A stretch of 64,000 bases of DNA from Alistipes sp. (lineage in GTDB: Bacteria > Bacteroidota > Bacteroidia > Bacteroidales > Rikenellaceae), in assembly GCA_017465055.1 (NCBI GenBank), contig JAFTWZ010000035.1:1-64000 (forward strand), read 5' to 3'. The notes below the pieces were generated by a model, which ran no database searches, had not been told where the DNA came from, and saw only the letters and a list, made by a program, of their open reading frames with translations. A program made the position numbers and the translations under genes. Shown piece after piece: positions 17,195 to 26,019 of the stretch. The first letter of the stretch is position 1, and each line of letters begins with the position of its first letter.

Positions 17195-17791
17195 ATGGGA
17201 TTAAATAGATTAAGCGCAGGATATAAGGTGGCACTATGGGTCATACTTCTTGTGGCCATTGACCAGATTGTCAAGATGCTCGTACACTTCAACCTCGAGG
17301 TTGGCGAGCGCATAGAGGTATTCTCGTGGTTCAACCTATGCTATGTCGAGAACAATGGCTTCGCCTTCGGTATGCAGCTCGGCAGTGGCGAGGGGGGCGT
17401 AGACTGGGGTAAGCTCGTGTTGAGTCTCTTCCGCATAGGTATGATTGGTGCGCTGATCTACGGAATCGGCTACCTCATCAAGCGCAAGAGCAGCGTGCCT
17501 CGGGGAGTGATTGTTGGCGCTGTGCTTATCCTCGCTGGCGCTATAGGCAATATGATCGACAGCCTACTTTACGGTGTGCTTCTCGACACGCAGGATGGAG
17601 GTCTGCTTATGGGTAAGGTTATTGATATGATTCACCTGCCACTCTTCAAGTGGGAGAACTGCCCCGAGGTGCTCGACTTCCTCGTCGGGTGGGATGGCTA
17701 CTTCTTTGGCGCGGTATTCAATGTCGCCGATGCCTATATCTCGGTTGCGGTGGTCTACCTACTTATCTTCCAGTATAAGTTTTTCAAGTAG
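17195..17791 (+). CDS. lspA: Lipoprotein signal peptidase (signal peptidase II)
   Basis: A 198-residue inner-membrane aspartyl protease that removes signal peptides from diacylglyceryl-prolipoproteins, the maturation step for the many lipoproteins in this window. Four hydrophobic helices are visible. The two catalytic aspartates are in GNMIDSLLY (about 120) and FNVADAYIS (about 176), and the conserved VENNGFAFG segment is near 52. The central insertion between the catalytic motifs (DTQDGGLLMGKVIDMIHLP) is typical of Bacteroidetes. ATG start at 17195. Confidence 0.95.
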   Translation: MGLNRLSAGYKVALWVILLVAIDQIVKMLVHFNLEVGERIEVFSWFNLCYVENNGFAFGMQLGSGEGGVDWGKLVLSLFRIGMIGALIYGIGYLIKRKSSVPRGVIVGAVLILAGAIGNMIDSLLYGVLLDTQDGGLLMGKVIDMIHLPLFKWENCPEVLDFLVGWDGYFFGAVFNVADAYISVAVVYLLIFQYKFFK

Positions 17792-17845
17792 TATCGAATC
17801 ATAGGGTTGTAGCACTGCGCCGTGACGTGGTGCTACTCTGTTATT

Positions 17846-18766
17846 ATGGCTATTGTTGATGACTTTTTGCTATGGCTCGAGGCCGAGCGTCGCTACTCGC
17901 CACTTACGGTGCGTAACTATCGCCGCGATATAGATGACTTCTTATCGTGGCAGGGCATTACGCGCGAGGAGTTCGAGCCTCGTAATATTGAGCGCGCCGA
18001 CATTCTCGACTGGACGATATACCTGCACGAGCAGCGGCACTTAGCCTCGGCAAGCGTCAACCGCTCGGTGGCTACGCTACGCACTCTGTGGCGGTGGATG
18101 AAGGAGCGCGGCTATGTCGAGAAGAATATCACCTCGCTTATCTCGCAGTTTAAGACGCCGCGTCGCCTGCCTCAGTTTGTCCCCGAGACGCGTATGATGG
18201 AGCTTGTCGACGCGCTACGCGCCGATATCGACTCCGAGGAGTTCCTGCGTCTGCGCAATGCGGTAATCATACTTCTTATATATACTGCGGGCCTGCGCCT
18301 TTCGGAGCTTGTCGAGGCCAATGTCGACGACATAGCCTCGGACTACTCCTCTATTCGTGTTATGGGTAAGGGTGGCAAGCAGCGTGTGCAACCTCTTCTG
18401 GAGGGTATGGCTATGGTATTAAAAAAGTATTTTCGTCAAATTTCTTCGCAAAATATTTGCATAGGTCAGAAAAAACCATTAATTTTATCACAGCAAGGAG
18501 AGCGATTGAGCCGACGTACGGTGCAGCGCGTGGTCGATAGGACTCTTAAGTGTGCTGGTGTTCAGGGTAAGACCTCGCCCCACGTCCTGCGTCACACCTT
18601 CGCAACGCATCTCCTCAACCGAGGCTCGGACCTCAGGGAGATACAGGAGCTCTTGGGGCACTCCTCGCTGCGGGCCACGCAGGTATATACGCATACCGAT
18701 ATCGAGCGGCTCAAGGAGACATACCACACCTTCCATCCGCGCGAGGGCGGCGATGCCGAGGAGTAG
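17846..18766 (+). CDS. Tyrosine site-specific recombinase XerC/XerD
   Basis: A 306-residue chromosome-dimer-resolution type recombinase. The SAM-like core-binding N-terminal domain starts MAIVDDFLLWLEAERRYSPL. The catalytic domain shows Arg in TAGLRLSELV, the beta-hairpin Lys in MGKGGKQR, HVLRHTFATH (HxxR, about 245), LLGHSS and the nucleophile Tyr in QVYTHT (about 281). The open frame continues upstream through a GTG codon at 17822; the ATG at 17846 matches the usual XerC/D N-terminus. No mobile-element cargo or att-like repeats adjoin it, so a housekeeping role at dif is favoured over a phage or transposon integrase. It lies between lspA and hpf on the same strand. Confidence 0.9.
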   Translation: MAIVDDFLLWLEAERRYSPLTVRNYRRDIDDFLSWQGITREEFEPRNIERADILDWTIYLHEQRHLASASVNRSVATLRTLWRWMKERGYVEKNITSLISQFKTPRRLPQFVPETRMMELVDALRADIDSEEFLRLRNAVIILLIYTAGLRLSELVEANVDDIASDYSSIRVMGKGGKQRVQPLLEGMAMVLKKYFRQISSQNICIGQKKPLILSQQGERLSRRTVQRVVDRTLKCAGVQGKTSPHVLRHTFATHLLNRGSDLREIQELLGHSSLRATQVYTHTDIERLKETYHTFHPREGGDAEE

Positions 18767-18913
18767 GCAGAGGTAGAAGACCGTGGTAGGAGACGATAGC
18801 AAGAGCCGAGTGGTGATGTCGGGGCGATATGGTCGCACGTTGGCAAGATATATGAAGGACAGCCCGATGCCGCGAGAGCATCGGCATAATATAAACTTAA
18901 TACTTTATGACCT

Positions 18914-19213
18914 ATGAACGTACAGATTCAGTCAGTAAGATTCGATGCAGGTAAACAACTGCTTGAGTTTATTCAGAAGAAGATGGATAGATTGGATCGC
19001 TTTGTCGATGATAGAGCGGGTGACGTTGAGGTGGTGTTGCGCCTCGACCCCGACTCTGAGAAGGGCAACAAAGTAGTAGTAATTTCACTCCACGTGCCTG
19101 GTGGCGATATTCGTGTGGAGGAGAGAGCATTCACCTTTGAGGAAGCGATAGACAATTCAATGGATATTATCAAACGACAGCTCGAGAAGATTAAGGCTAA
19201 GTTTGAGAAGTAA
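18914..19213 (+). CDS. hpf: Ribosome hibernation-promoting factor, short form
   Basis: A 99-residue HPF/YfiA-family protein that binds the 30S decoding region and inactivates ribosomes in slow growth. Sequence features: MNVQIQSVRFDAGKQLLEFI start, the DRLDRF helix, VEVVLRL and VVISLHVPGGD strands, and a basic C-terminal helix (IIKRQLEKIKAKF). It lacks the C-terminal dimerisation domain of long HPF. The 147-bp gap before it carries a CCGATGC / GCATCGG hairpin and no further gene. Confidence 0.9.
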   Translation: MNVQIQSVRFDAGKQLLEFIQKKMDRLDRFVDDRAGDVEVVLRLDPDSEKGNKVVVISLHVPGGDIRVEERAFTFEEAIDNSMDIIKRQLEKIKAKFEK

Positions 19214-19233
19214 GAGCGTTCACCCCACGCTAT

Positions 19234-19262
19234 GGCGGTCACCATCGGGTGGCCGCCTTTTT
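19234..19262 (+). terminator. Intrinsic terminator after hpf
   Basis: GGCGGTCACC, a 4-nt ATCG loop, GGTGGCCGCC (one G-T pair), then TTTTTG. It separates hpf from the obgE promoter repeats. Confidence 0.85.
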
Positions 19263-19422
19263 GTTAATACAGCAAGCATTTTACAGCTAAGTACGCCTCA
19301 AGTGGTGGAGATTACGTACTTTTTTCTATCTTTGGTGTCATAATGACGCATCCTCTACAGTAAGCATTTTACAGCTAAGTACGCCTCAAGTGGTGGAGAT
19401 TACATACTTTTTGCTATCTTTG

Positions 19423-19437
19423 GCGTCATAATGACGC
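19423..19437. promoter_or_regulatory. Operator-like palindrome inside the 88-bp repeats
   Basis: GCGTCAT-A-ATGACGC is a perfect 15-nt palindrome directly after the second TATCTTTG. The first unit has the same site with one changed base (19335-19349). The third unit, which should drive obgE, lacks it. The position over the transcription start suggests a repressor or sigma-linked site. Confidence 0.45.
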
Positions 19438-19502
19438 ATCCTCTACAGCAAGCATTTTACAGCTAAGTACGCCTCAAGTGGTGGAGATTACATACTTTTT
19501 GC

Positions 19503-19510
19503 TATCTTTG
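19503..19510 (+). promoter_or_regulatory. obgE-proximal -7 box
   Basis: TATCTTTG, 26 bp before the obgE ATG at 19536; the most probable start of the obgE transcript. Confidence 0.6.
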
Positions 19511-19535
19511 CGCGGAGATTAATTAATATAGAGAT

Positions 19536-20552
19536 ATGGCAGGTTCGAATTTTGTCGATTACGTAAAGATATTCGCACGCTCTGGTCACGGAGGTGCAGG
19601 CTCGTGTCACTTCCGCCGAGAGAAGTTTGTGGCCTTCGGAGGCCCCGATGGCGGCGATGGCGGTAAGGGTGGTAGCATCATACTCCAGGGCGATAGCCAG
19701 TATTGGACACTCATACACCTCAAATATAAGCGTCACCAGTTTGCCGAGGATGGCGAGAATGGCCACGGAGCACGCTCCACAGGTGCCGATGCTAAGGATA
19801 TCATCATCCCCGTACCTCTGGGTACTGTGGCTAAGCAGGTCATCACCGACGAGGAGACGGGCGAGACATATACCGAGCTTGTGGGCGAGGTTACCGAGCA
19901 CGGCGAGCAGCTCGTTCTGCTCAAGGGTGGTCGTGGTGGCCTCGGTAACTGGCACTTCCGCACCGCGACAAACCAGACGCCACGCTACGCGCAGCCAGGC
20001 GAGGAGGGTGCCGAGGGCGCCTTTATCCTCGAGCTTAAGGTGCTCGCCGACGTGGGCCTTGTGGGCTTCCCTAACGCTGGTAAGTCGACACTGCTCTCTG
20101 TGGTCTCGGCTGCCAAGCCTAAGATTGCCAACTACGCCTTTACAACCTTAGAGCCAAACTTGGGCATCGTCTCTGTGCGCGACGACCACTCCTTCGTTAT
20201 GGCCGACATCCCTGGTATCATCGAGGGAGCACACGAGGGTCGTGGCCTCGGCACTCGCTTCCTTAGACATATCGAGCGTAACTCCGTGCTGCTCTTTATG
20301 ATTCCTGCTGATAGCGACGATATCGCCGCCGACTACAACATCCTGCTCGGCGAGCTCACGCAGTACAACCCCGAGCTGTTGGATAAGGAGCGACTCCTCG
20401 CCATTACCAAGTGCGATATGCTCGATGACGAGCTTATAGAGCAGATGAAGGCTCACCTCCCCGAGGGTGTAGAGTCTATATTTATCTCGTCGGTTGCCAA
20501 TATGAATATTACGCAGCTTAAGGATATGCTTTGGCGTGCCCTTAACCGATAA
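19536..20552 (+). CDS. obgE: Obg/CgtA GTPase
   Basis: A 338-residue ribosome-assembly and stress GTPase. The glycine-rich Obg fold occupies about residues 5-160 ([20 protein letters not shown]). The G domain follows with G1 GFPNAGKST (about 175), switch region [16 protein letters not shown], and G4 TKCDM. It ends soon after the G domain, as in other Bacteroidetes, without a long C-terminal extension. Three tandem promoter repeats precede it and a large inverted repeat starts at its stop. Confidence 0.95.
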   Translation: MAGSNFVDYVKIFARSGHGGAGSCHFRREKFVAFGGPDGGDGGKGGSIILQGDSQYWTLIHLKYKRHQFAEDGENGHGARSTGADAKDIIIPVPLGTVAKQVITDEETGETYTELVGEVTEHGEQLVLLKGGRGGLGNWHFRTATNQTPRYAQPGEEGAEGAFILELKVLADVGLVGFPNAGKSTLLSVVSAAKPKIANYAFTTLEPNLGIVSVRDDHSFVMADIPGIIEGAHEGRGLGTRFLRHIERNSVLLFMIPADSDDIAADYNILLGELTQYNPELLDKERLLAITKCDMLDDELIEQMKAHLPEGVESIFISSVANMNITQLKDMLWRALNR

Positions 20553-20679
20553 TTTGTTGTGAAAAGGGGTCATCTGCGCCCTCTCAATCATTGCCCCGAA
20601 TGGGAAATACTTCGAGTATGTCCCATCCGGGGCAATCTCTTTATCGAGGCCACATCTAACCCCTTTTGACAACAAATTT
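20550..20679 (+). repeat. Nested 3' inverted-repeat element after obgE
   Basis: Nearly identical to the element after PFOR. The inner stem is TTGCCCCGAATGGGA / TCCCATCCGGGGCAA: relative to PFOR the change of A to C on the left arm is matched by T to G on the right arm, so pairing is kept. Outer arms TTTGTTGTG / GACAACAAA. Confidence 0.8.
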
Positions 20680-20700
20680 GGTTGTGCTACCCATCGACGG

Positions 20701-20745
20701 CATTTTTGCCGAGCGTTGTATCTACTACCTTTTGACAACAAATTT
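20701..20745. repeat. Orphan right arm of the nested 3' element
   Basis: GAGCGTTGTATCTACTACC then TTTTGACAACAAATTTGG duplicates the right end of the preceding element, without a left arm. It resembles the piece at the start of the window and the right arm after nqrF. Confidence 0.55.
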
Positions 20746-20763
20746 GGTTGTGCTTGCGGTGCT

Positions 20764-20938
20764 AAAGGGAGATTAGGGAGATTAGGGAGATTAGGGACTG
20801 CAGAGACCACAGAGACCACAGAGAAAGATGATACCCAACTTCGTTGTTGTCTTTCTCGTCACTCTCTTCCCTTTCGTCTTTCTCGTTTAGCGACAACGCT
20901 TTAGCCGCACAAACCTCTCTGCACCCTTCGCTACCCTT
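20764..20938. repeat. Nonamer array, copy D, with GGGAGATTA units
   Basis: Three GGGAGATTA units, GGGACTGCA, two GAGACCACA units, the conserved core GATGATACCCAACTTCGTTG, then pyrimidine units. Positions 20855-20938 are a perfect 84-bp inverted copy of 29017-29100. Short GC hairpins (GCTCGC-GCCA-GCGAGC at 20941-20956 and GCAC-AGCTG-GTGC) follow. No gene is seen between obgE and gap. Confidence 0.8.
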
Positions 20939-20985
20939 TAGCTCGCGCCAGCGAGCGAACTACTCTTTAGCACAGCTGGTGCAGC

Positions 20986-21127
20986 CTTATAATTGAAAAG
21001 ATTTTTGATTTTAGTGGAGCAGATTTAGCTTATCGCAAAAGAGACTACCGCAGGATAGTACTCAAGGTACAGCCTGCGGTAGTCTACTTTTAGGGATGTG
21101 CCGCAGATGCGGCCTTATAATCGAAAA

Positions 21128-21130
<3 letters not shown>
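20986..21130 (-). repeat. Nested 3' inverted-repeat element after gap (likely terminator)
   Basis: Read on the minus strand from the gap stop: TAATTTTCGATTATAAGGC, as after nqrF, then a 13-bp perfect stem AGACTACCGCAGG (21042-21054) with CCTGCGGTAGTCT (21073-21085) around a small GTAC...GTAC helix, and a TCTTTTG end. A second CCTTATAATTG copy marks its far edge. Confidence 0.7.
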
Positions 21131-22153
<1,023 letters not shown>

Positions 22154-22198
22154 TTAATTAATAGATAATTGCAACTTATTTGCCATCTTTATGGAGCA

Positions 22199-22206
22199 CA
22201 AATTTA
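22199..22206 (-). promoter_or_regulatory. -7 box of gap
   Basis: Minus-strand TAAATTTG in an AT-rich region, 60 bp upstream of the gap ATG. Confidence 0.5.
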
Positions 22207-22284
22207 TATATTTTTGGTCTATAAAGCAAGTAAAATTAAAAAAATTTAATATGTTTAATCTATTTATACTCCACCACCCGCGAA

Positions 22285-23040
22285 TCAGCGTACTACACTC
22301 TTGGCACGCTTGGCCATTGCCGAGGCGAAGACGAAGTCGTTGAGCTCGGGATTTTCCGAGAGTAGGATATCGTCTTTAGTACCTTCCCACCACTTCTTGC
22401 CCTCGTGGATATATACAATCTTCTCGCCAATCTCCATCACCGAGTTCATATCGTGGGTGTTGACTATCGTGGTGATATTAAACTCCTTGGTGATATCCTG
22501 AATAAGGTTGTCGATGACTACCGAGGTCTGGGGGTCGAGACCCGAGTTGGGCTCGTCGCAGAAGAGGTAGCGCGGGTTGAGGACTATGGCGCGCGCTATG
22601 GCCACGCGCTTGACCATACCGCCACTAAGCTCCGAGGGGTAGAGATGGTCGGCACCTACAAGGCGCACGCGCTCGAGGCAGAAGGTCACCCTATCGCGCT
22701 TCTCGCCCTCGCTCATCTCTGTAAATAGGTCGAGCGGCAGGCGCACATTCTCTCTCACGGTCGACGAGTCGAGCAAAGCGCCGCCCTGGAATATCATACC
22801 TATATCCTTGCGTATAGCCTTACGCTCGCGAAAGCCGAGGTCGGTATAGCATACGTCGTCGAAGAATATCTTGCCCGAGTCGACATCGTGCAGTCCCACG
22901 AGCGACTTTAGAAGCACGGTCTTACCCGAGCCACTGCGGCCTATAATGAGGTTAGTCTTACCGGTGTCGAACTCTACGGTAATGTCGTCGAGGACCGTAC
23001 GTCCATCGAAGGCCTTTGATATATGGTCTGCTCGAATCAT
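22285..23040 (-). CDS. mlaF: ABC transporter ATP-binding protein, MlaF-like
   Basis: A 251-residue ATPase of the phospholipid/lipid-transport (Mla/MCE) family. Walker A GRSGSGKT at 34-41, Q-loop in MIFQGGAL, signature LSGGM near 138, Walker B YLFCDEP near 160 and the switch His in NTHDM. Its start overlaps the end of the MlaE permease gene by 4 bp (ATGA), so the two are translationally coupled. The MCE-domain substrate-binding protein is not in this stretch. Expected at the inner membrane, moving lipids between the two membranes. Confidence 0.9.
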   Translation of the reverse strand: MIRADHISKAFDGRTVLDDITVEFDTGKTNLIIGRSGSGKTVLLKSLVGLHDVDSGKIFFDDVCYTDLGFRERKAIRKDIGMIFQGGALLDSSTVRENVRLPLDLFTEMSEGEKRDRVTFCLERVRLVGADHLYPSELSGGMVKRVAIARAIVLNPRYLFCDEPNSGLDPQTSVVIDNLIQDITKEFNITTIVNTHDMNSVMEIGEKIVYIHEGKKWWEGTKDDILLSENPELNDFVFASAMAKRAKSVVR

Positions 23041-23780
23041 ACGCGCATAATCTGTGTTAGTATAAGGTCGAAAATCATAATGGTAATGGAGCTTGCCACC
23101 ACCGCACGTGTCGAGGCGCGGCCCACCTCCAATGAGTTACCCTTAGCATAGTAGCCGCAGAATGCCGATATCGAGGTTATGATAAAGGCAAACACCGCGC
23201 CCTTGACCAGGGCGTAGGTAACAGAGAAGGGCTCGAAGCAGTAGAAGAGGCCCTCGATATAGTCACCAGGTAGCATAATGCCCGTAAGGTAGGCTATGGC
23301 GTAGCCACCCACGATACCCACAAAGATAGAGAAGAGCGTGAGAAGCGGGAAGAAGAGCACCGTAGCCACCACCTTAGGAAGTATTAGGTACGAGGCTGAG
23401 TTTACGCCCATAATCTCGAGGGCGTCGATCTGCTCGGTGATACGCATAGTACCAATCTCCGAGGCGATATTCGAGCCTACCTTACCAGCAAGGATGAGGG
23501 CCACTACGGTCGATGAGAACTCAAGGACCATCACCTCGCGTGTGGCGTAGCCAATCATAAACTGAGGGATGAATGGTGACTCAAGGGTTATGGCCATCTG
23601 TAGGGCTACTACTGCGCCTATAAATGCCGAGATTATGGCCGTCAGCGATATAGAGTTAAAGCCTAAGGCCTCGATCTCGAACCATATGCGACGACGATAT
23701 ATCCGAAACTTCTCGGGACGCGAAAAGACCTTGCCGAGGAGTTGGAAATAACGACCTATCTGTTCAAATAATGTTATCAT
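23037..23780 (-). CDS. mlaE: MlaE-family lipid ABC transporter permease
   Basis: A 247-residue permease with five to six membrane segments. MlaE/Ttg2B/YrbE family features: an amphipathic N-terminal interface helix, the conserved core ALQMAI...REVMVLEFSSTVVALILAGKVGSNIASEIGTM-type region (about 85-130) and an Asp/Glu-poor membrane domain. It overlaps mlaF by 4 bp and follows the DUF4834 gene by 42 bp on the same strand. Confidence 0.9.
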   Translation of the reverse strand: MITLFEQIGRYFQLLGKVFSRPEKFRIYRRRIWFEIEALGFNSISLTAIISAFIGAVVALQMAITLESPFIPQFMIGYATREVMVLEFSSTVVALILAGKVGSNIASEIGTMRITEQIDALEIMGVNSASYLILPKVVATVLFFPLLTLFSIFVGIVGGYAIAYLTGIMLPGDYIEGLFYCFEPFSVTYALVKGAVFAFIITSISAFCGYYAKGNSLEVGRASTRAVVASSITIMIFDLILTQIMRV

Positions 23781-23822
23781 TGTACTCTTTGTTTGCTTAT
23801 CACAGCTCTGCGTGTGGCACCA

Positions 23823-24299
23823 CTACTCCACCTCTTCGAACTCCACGTAGTCCGACGAGTCTACATCGCTCTTCTTCGTCTTATCCTCGCCCGTAGTTTG
23901 CTGCTGGCGGCTCTGCTGCTGACGGGCGTCGGCCTCGGCCTGCATACGGCGCACAAACTCCTCGAGGGTCATACCTCCCGTGCCGCCCATATTGCCAAAG
24001 GGCGAGCCAGAGCCTCCAGAGGCCCCTCCTGCGAAGGGATTACCCGAGAATGGGCCCTGATTGAATTGTCCCTGTGCCTGACGCATCTGCTCCTCCAACT
24101 GGCGACGCATCTTACGCATACGCAACGCTCCGATGCCTATGGCAACAAGTAGCAGGGCTACGATGCCGAGAATCACCCACCCTATCCACTTAAAGACAAA
24201 GGGCGCGAAGATGGCCAGCAGGAGCATAAAGAGGCAGAATATAGGGTTGCGCTCGATAAATGCCAACAGACCGTATACTATGATTTTTAGATATCCCAT
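23823..24299 (-). CDS. DUF4834 family membrane protein
   Basis: A 158-residue protein with two adjoining hydrophobic helices (about residues 20-60, FCLFMLLLAIFAPFVF and VILGIVALLLVAIGIG), then a charged Arg/Gln-rich linker, a Gly/Asn/Phe-rich low-complexity part and an acidic tail ending in VEFEEVE. It matches the Bacteroidetes DUF4834 type, which has no known function. It is upstream of mlaE-mlaF on the same strand and may share their transcript, hinting at a cell-envelope role. Confidence 0.8.
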   Translation of the reverse strand: MGYLKIIVYGLLAFIERNPIFCLFMLLLAIFAPFVFKWIGWVILGIVALLLVAIGIGALRMRKMRRQLEEQMRQAQGQFNQGPFSGNPFAGGASGGSGSPFGNMGGTGGMTLEEFVRRMQAEADARQQQSRQQQTTGEDKTKKSDVDSSDYVEFEEVE

Positions 24300-24313
24300 C
24301 TTTAATTGTTACT

Positions 24314-24338
24314 GCGATTAAGTAATCGCGCAAAGTTA
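24314..24338 (-). promoter_or_regulatory. Promoter with adjoining perfect palindrome before the DUF4834 gene
   Basis: Minus-strand -7 box TAACTTTG at 24331-24338, immediately followed by the 16-bp palindrome GCGATTAAGTAATCGC (24314-24329) at the expected transcription start. This is the layout of a repressor operator. Confidence 0.45.
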
Positions 24339-24366
24339 CTATTTTTTTTAGAATTTTCAAAACGAT

Positions 24367-25311
24367 TTACTCGCGGCTATAGTTGGTCGAGAGATACTCC
24401 TTAACGCTAAAGTGCGTATCGCGCTTCGTAGCGTTGCACTCAACGGCCTCAGCCTCGATTTGCGCGCGCACGCCACGGACGACATACTCGTCGATAAACT
24501 GGAGAATAAGGTCGCACTGGTCGTGTAGTGGCGTTGCCGCCAGCGAGTGGTCGACGTACTGAGCCGAGTAGAAGTAGTAGGGGGCATCGAGGCGCTTAAG
24601 CTGCCCTGCCACATACTTCGAGCCAAAGAATCCTACGCCCATAACCGAGGCTTTGTCGTAGGGGACGTTGCTATCCGACGTGCCGTGGAAGAGCATCATA
24701 GGGGCTGGCTCGCACCTAAACTTAGGCTTTCCCTTTGTCGAGAATATAGCTCCTGCGCACGATATCACCGCCGCATAGCGGAAATCCGAGGGCAACACCT
24801 CGGCAATCTCCGCGCCACTGCACCTTAGCCACTCGGCCTGAAGGGCGGTGATAGCGCCAGCACTCGAGCCGCTAATCATAATCTTCGAGGTATCGACGCC
24901 CCACTGCTGGCTATTATCTACGACGTAGCACGTAGCGGCATAGAGGTCTTCGACGGCGATGGTCACGGCGTTATCCAAGAGGCCAATCATATCCACCAGG
25001 CCCACACCCTCGGGTATGCTCTTAAGGCCGAGGCGGTAGTCTATCGACACCACGACGATGCCGGCACGCGCCATACGCTCGAAGAACGAGACGTAGTAGT
25101 CCGTATCGCGCTCGCCACGCACAAAGCCTCCGCCAAAGGCGAATATCAGTGCTGGCCGAGGACTCTGACACTCATCCTCAACAACATATTTATCAAGATA
25201 TAGCTGCTCGCTCTGGTGCGTAGCGTAGTGATAGCTCTCGCGCACCACCTCCTGAGCCTTAATCGCTACTGCTGTTATCAGCGCGATACTGAGTAATAGA
25301 ATCTTTCTCAT
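24367..25311 (-). CDS. Exported alpha/beta-hydrolase (esterase/lipase type)
   Basis: A 314-residue protein with a signal peptide (MRKILLLSIALITAVAIKA, cleavage about 19). Oxyanion-hole motif GGGF at 60-63, nucleophile Ser150 in SGSSAG, a likely Asp in HGTSDSNVP and a His in VDHSLA. This is the carboxylesterase/BD-FAE-like subgroup of alpha/beta hydrolases, known to deacetylate or de-esterify glycans or small esters; the actual substrate is unknown. It is 9 bp downstream of the phosphodiesterase gene and probably cotranscribed. Confidence 0.85.
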   Translation of the reverse strand: MRKILLLSIALITAVAIKAQEVVRESYHYATHQSEQLYLDKYVVEDECQSPRPALIFAFGGGFVRGERDTDYYVSFFERMARAGIVVVSIDYRLGLKSIPEGVGLVDMIGLLDNAVTIAVEDLYAATCYVVDNSQQWGVDTSKIMISGSSAGAITALQAEWLRCSGAEIAEVLPSDFRYAAVISCAGAIFSTKGKPKFRCEPAPMMLFHGTSDSNVPYDKASVMGVGFFGSKYVAGQLKRLDAPYYFYSAQYVDHSLAATPLHDQCDLILQFIDEYVVRGVRAQIEAEAVECNATKRDTHFSVKEYLSTNYSRE

Positions 25312-25320
25312 AGCGTTTCG

Positions 25321-25809
25321 TTATTTATCCCACTCTCCAATCTCGAGATTCTCGATCTTGCCATCGTTAATATCAAATCTTATAGCCGTCCTCACGGTAT
25401 GTATACCATACTTACCTGCTGCGCCAGGGTTTATGTGTAGCAGTTCGTAGACTGGGTCGTATATCACCTTGAGGATATGCGAATGTCCTGCCACAAATAT
25501 CTTGGGCCTCGAGGCGTGGATATGTTGCAACGCACGAGGCGAGTAGTGGCGTGGGTAGCCTCCTATGTGTGTCATCAGCACGCGCACGCCACCCACCTCA
25601 AAGAGGTTAACATCGTTGTACATACGTCTGAGCACACCACCGTCGATATTGCCATATACGGCCCTAAGTGGCTTAAACTCAGCGATGGCATCGGCAACCT
25701 CGACCGAGCCAAAGTCGCCAGCGTGCCACACCTCGTCGCAGGGGGCAAGGAACTCTCTGAGCGGAGCATCGAAGGTGTTGTGTGTGTCGGATATAACGCC
25801 TATCTTCAT
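25321..25809 (-). CDS. YfcE/MJ0936-family metallophosphodiesterase
   Basis: A calcineurin-like phosphoesterase of about 162 residues. Metal ligands: Asp8 and His10 in VISDTHNTFD, HAGDFG, GNIDG, THIGG and AGHSHI, the full set for a two-metal site. The frame runs upstream to 25833, but the -7 box at 25831-25838 overlaps that codon, so the ATG at 25809 is the start. Family members hydrolyse phosphodiesters such as bis-pNPP or 2',3'-cyclic nucleotides; the natural substrate is unknown. Confidence 0.87.
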   Translation of the reverse strand: MKIGVISDTHNTFDAPLREFLAPCDEVWHAGDFGSVEVADAIAEFKPLRAVYGNIDGGVLRRMYNDVNLFEVGGVRVLMTHIGGYPRHYSPRALQHIHASRPKIFVAGHSHILKVIYDPVYELLHINPGAAGKYGIHTVRTAIRFDINDGKIENLEIGEWDK

Positions 25810-25830
25810 AATGTTGGTATATGTTGGTGG

Positions 25831-25838
25831 CAAAGATA
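25831..25838 (-). promoter_or_regulatory. -7 box of the phosphodiesterase-esterase operon
   Basis: Minus-strand TATCTTTG 21 bp upstream of the chosen ATG at 25809; it decides the start of that gene. Confidence 0.6.
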
Positions 25839-25977
25839 GGCAAAATGTCGTAAGGTTAGAGTGTTTGAGCAGATTTAATAAGCTCTAAATGTCGCGCATT
25901 TATACTATTACTACCTATTGCAACGCCCAACCGTCACAAAGTTACCCTCTTGATGCTCACCACTTAGTAAAAAGTGT

Positions 25978-25985
25978 TATCTTTG
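25978..25985 (+). promoter_or_regulatory. -7 box of the secreted esterase gene
   Basis: TATCTTTG, 34 bp before the ATG at 26020; the TTG codon at 26005 in the same frame is less likely to be used. Confidence 0.55.
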
Positions 25986-26019
25986 TAAATCATTTGCAAC
26001 GACTTTGCTTAACACGATT

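Larger units (their letters stand above)
19270..19510 (+). repeat. Three tandem 88-bp promoter-bearing repeats before obgE
   Basis: Units start at 19270, 19358 and 19446 with an exact 88-bp period and only a few differences. Each contains CAAGCATTTTACAGCTAAG or near-copy, CGCCTCAAGTGGTGGAGATT and a terminal TATCTTTG -7 box at 19327, 19415 and 19503. The third unit is cut short at its -7 box, where unique obgE leader begins. This fills the gap between hpf and obgE. Confidence 0.85.

Noticed and set aside
17846..18766. Xer-type recombinase as integrase of a mobile element
   Set aside because: It is flanked by lspA and hpf, with no cargo, excisionase or att-like repeats nearby; typical housekeeping setting.
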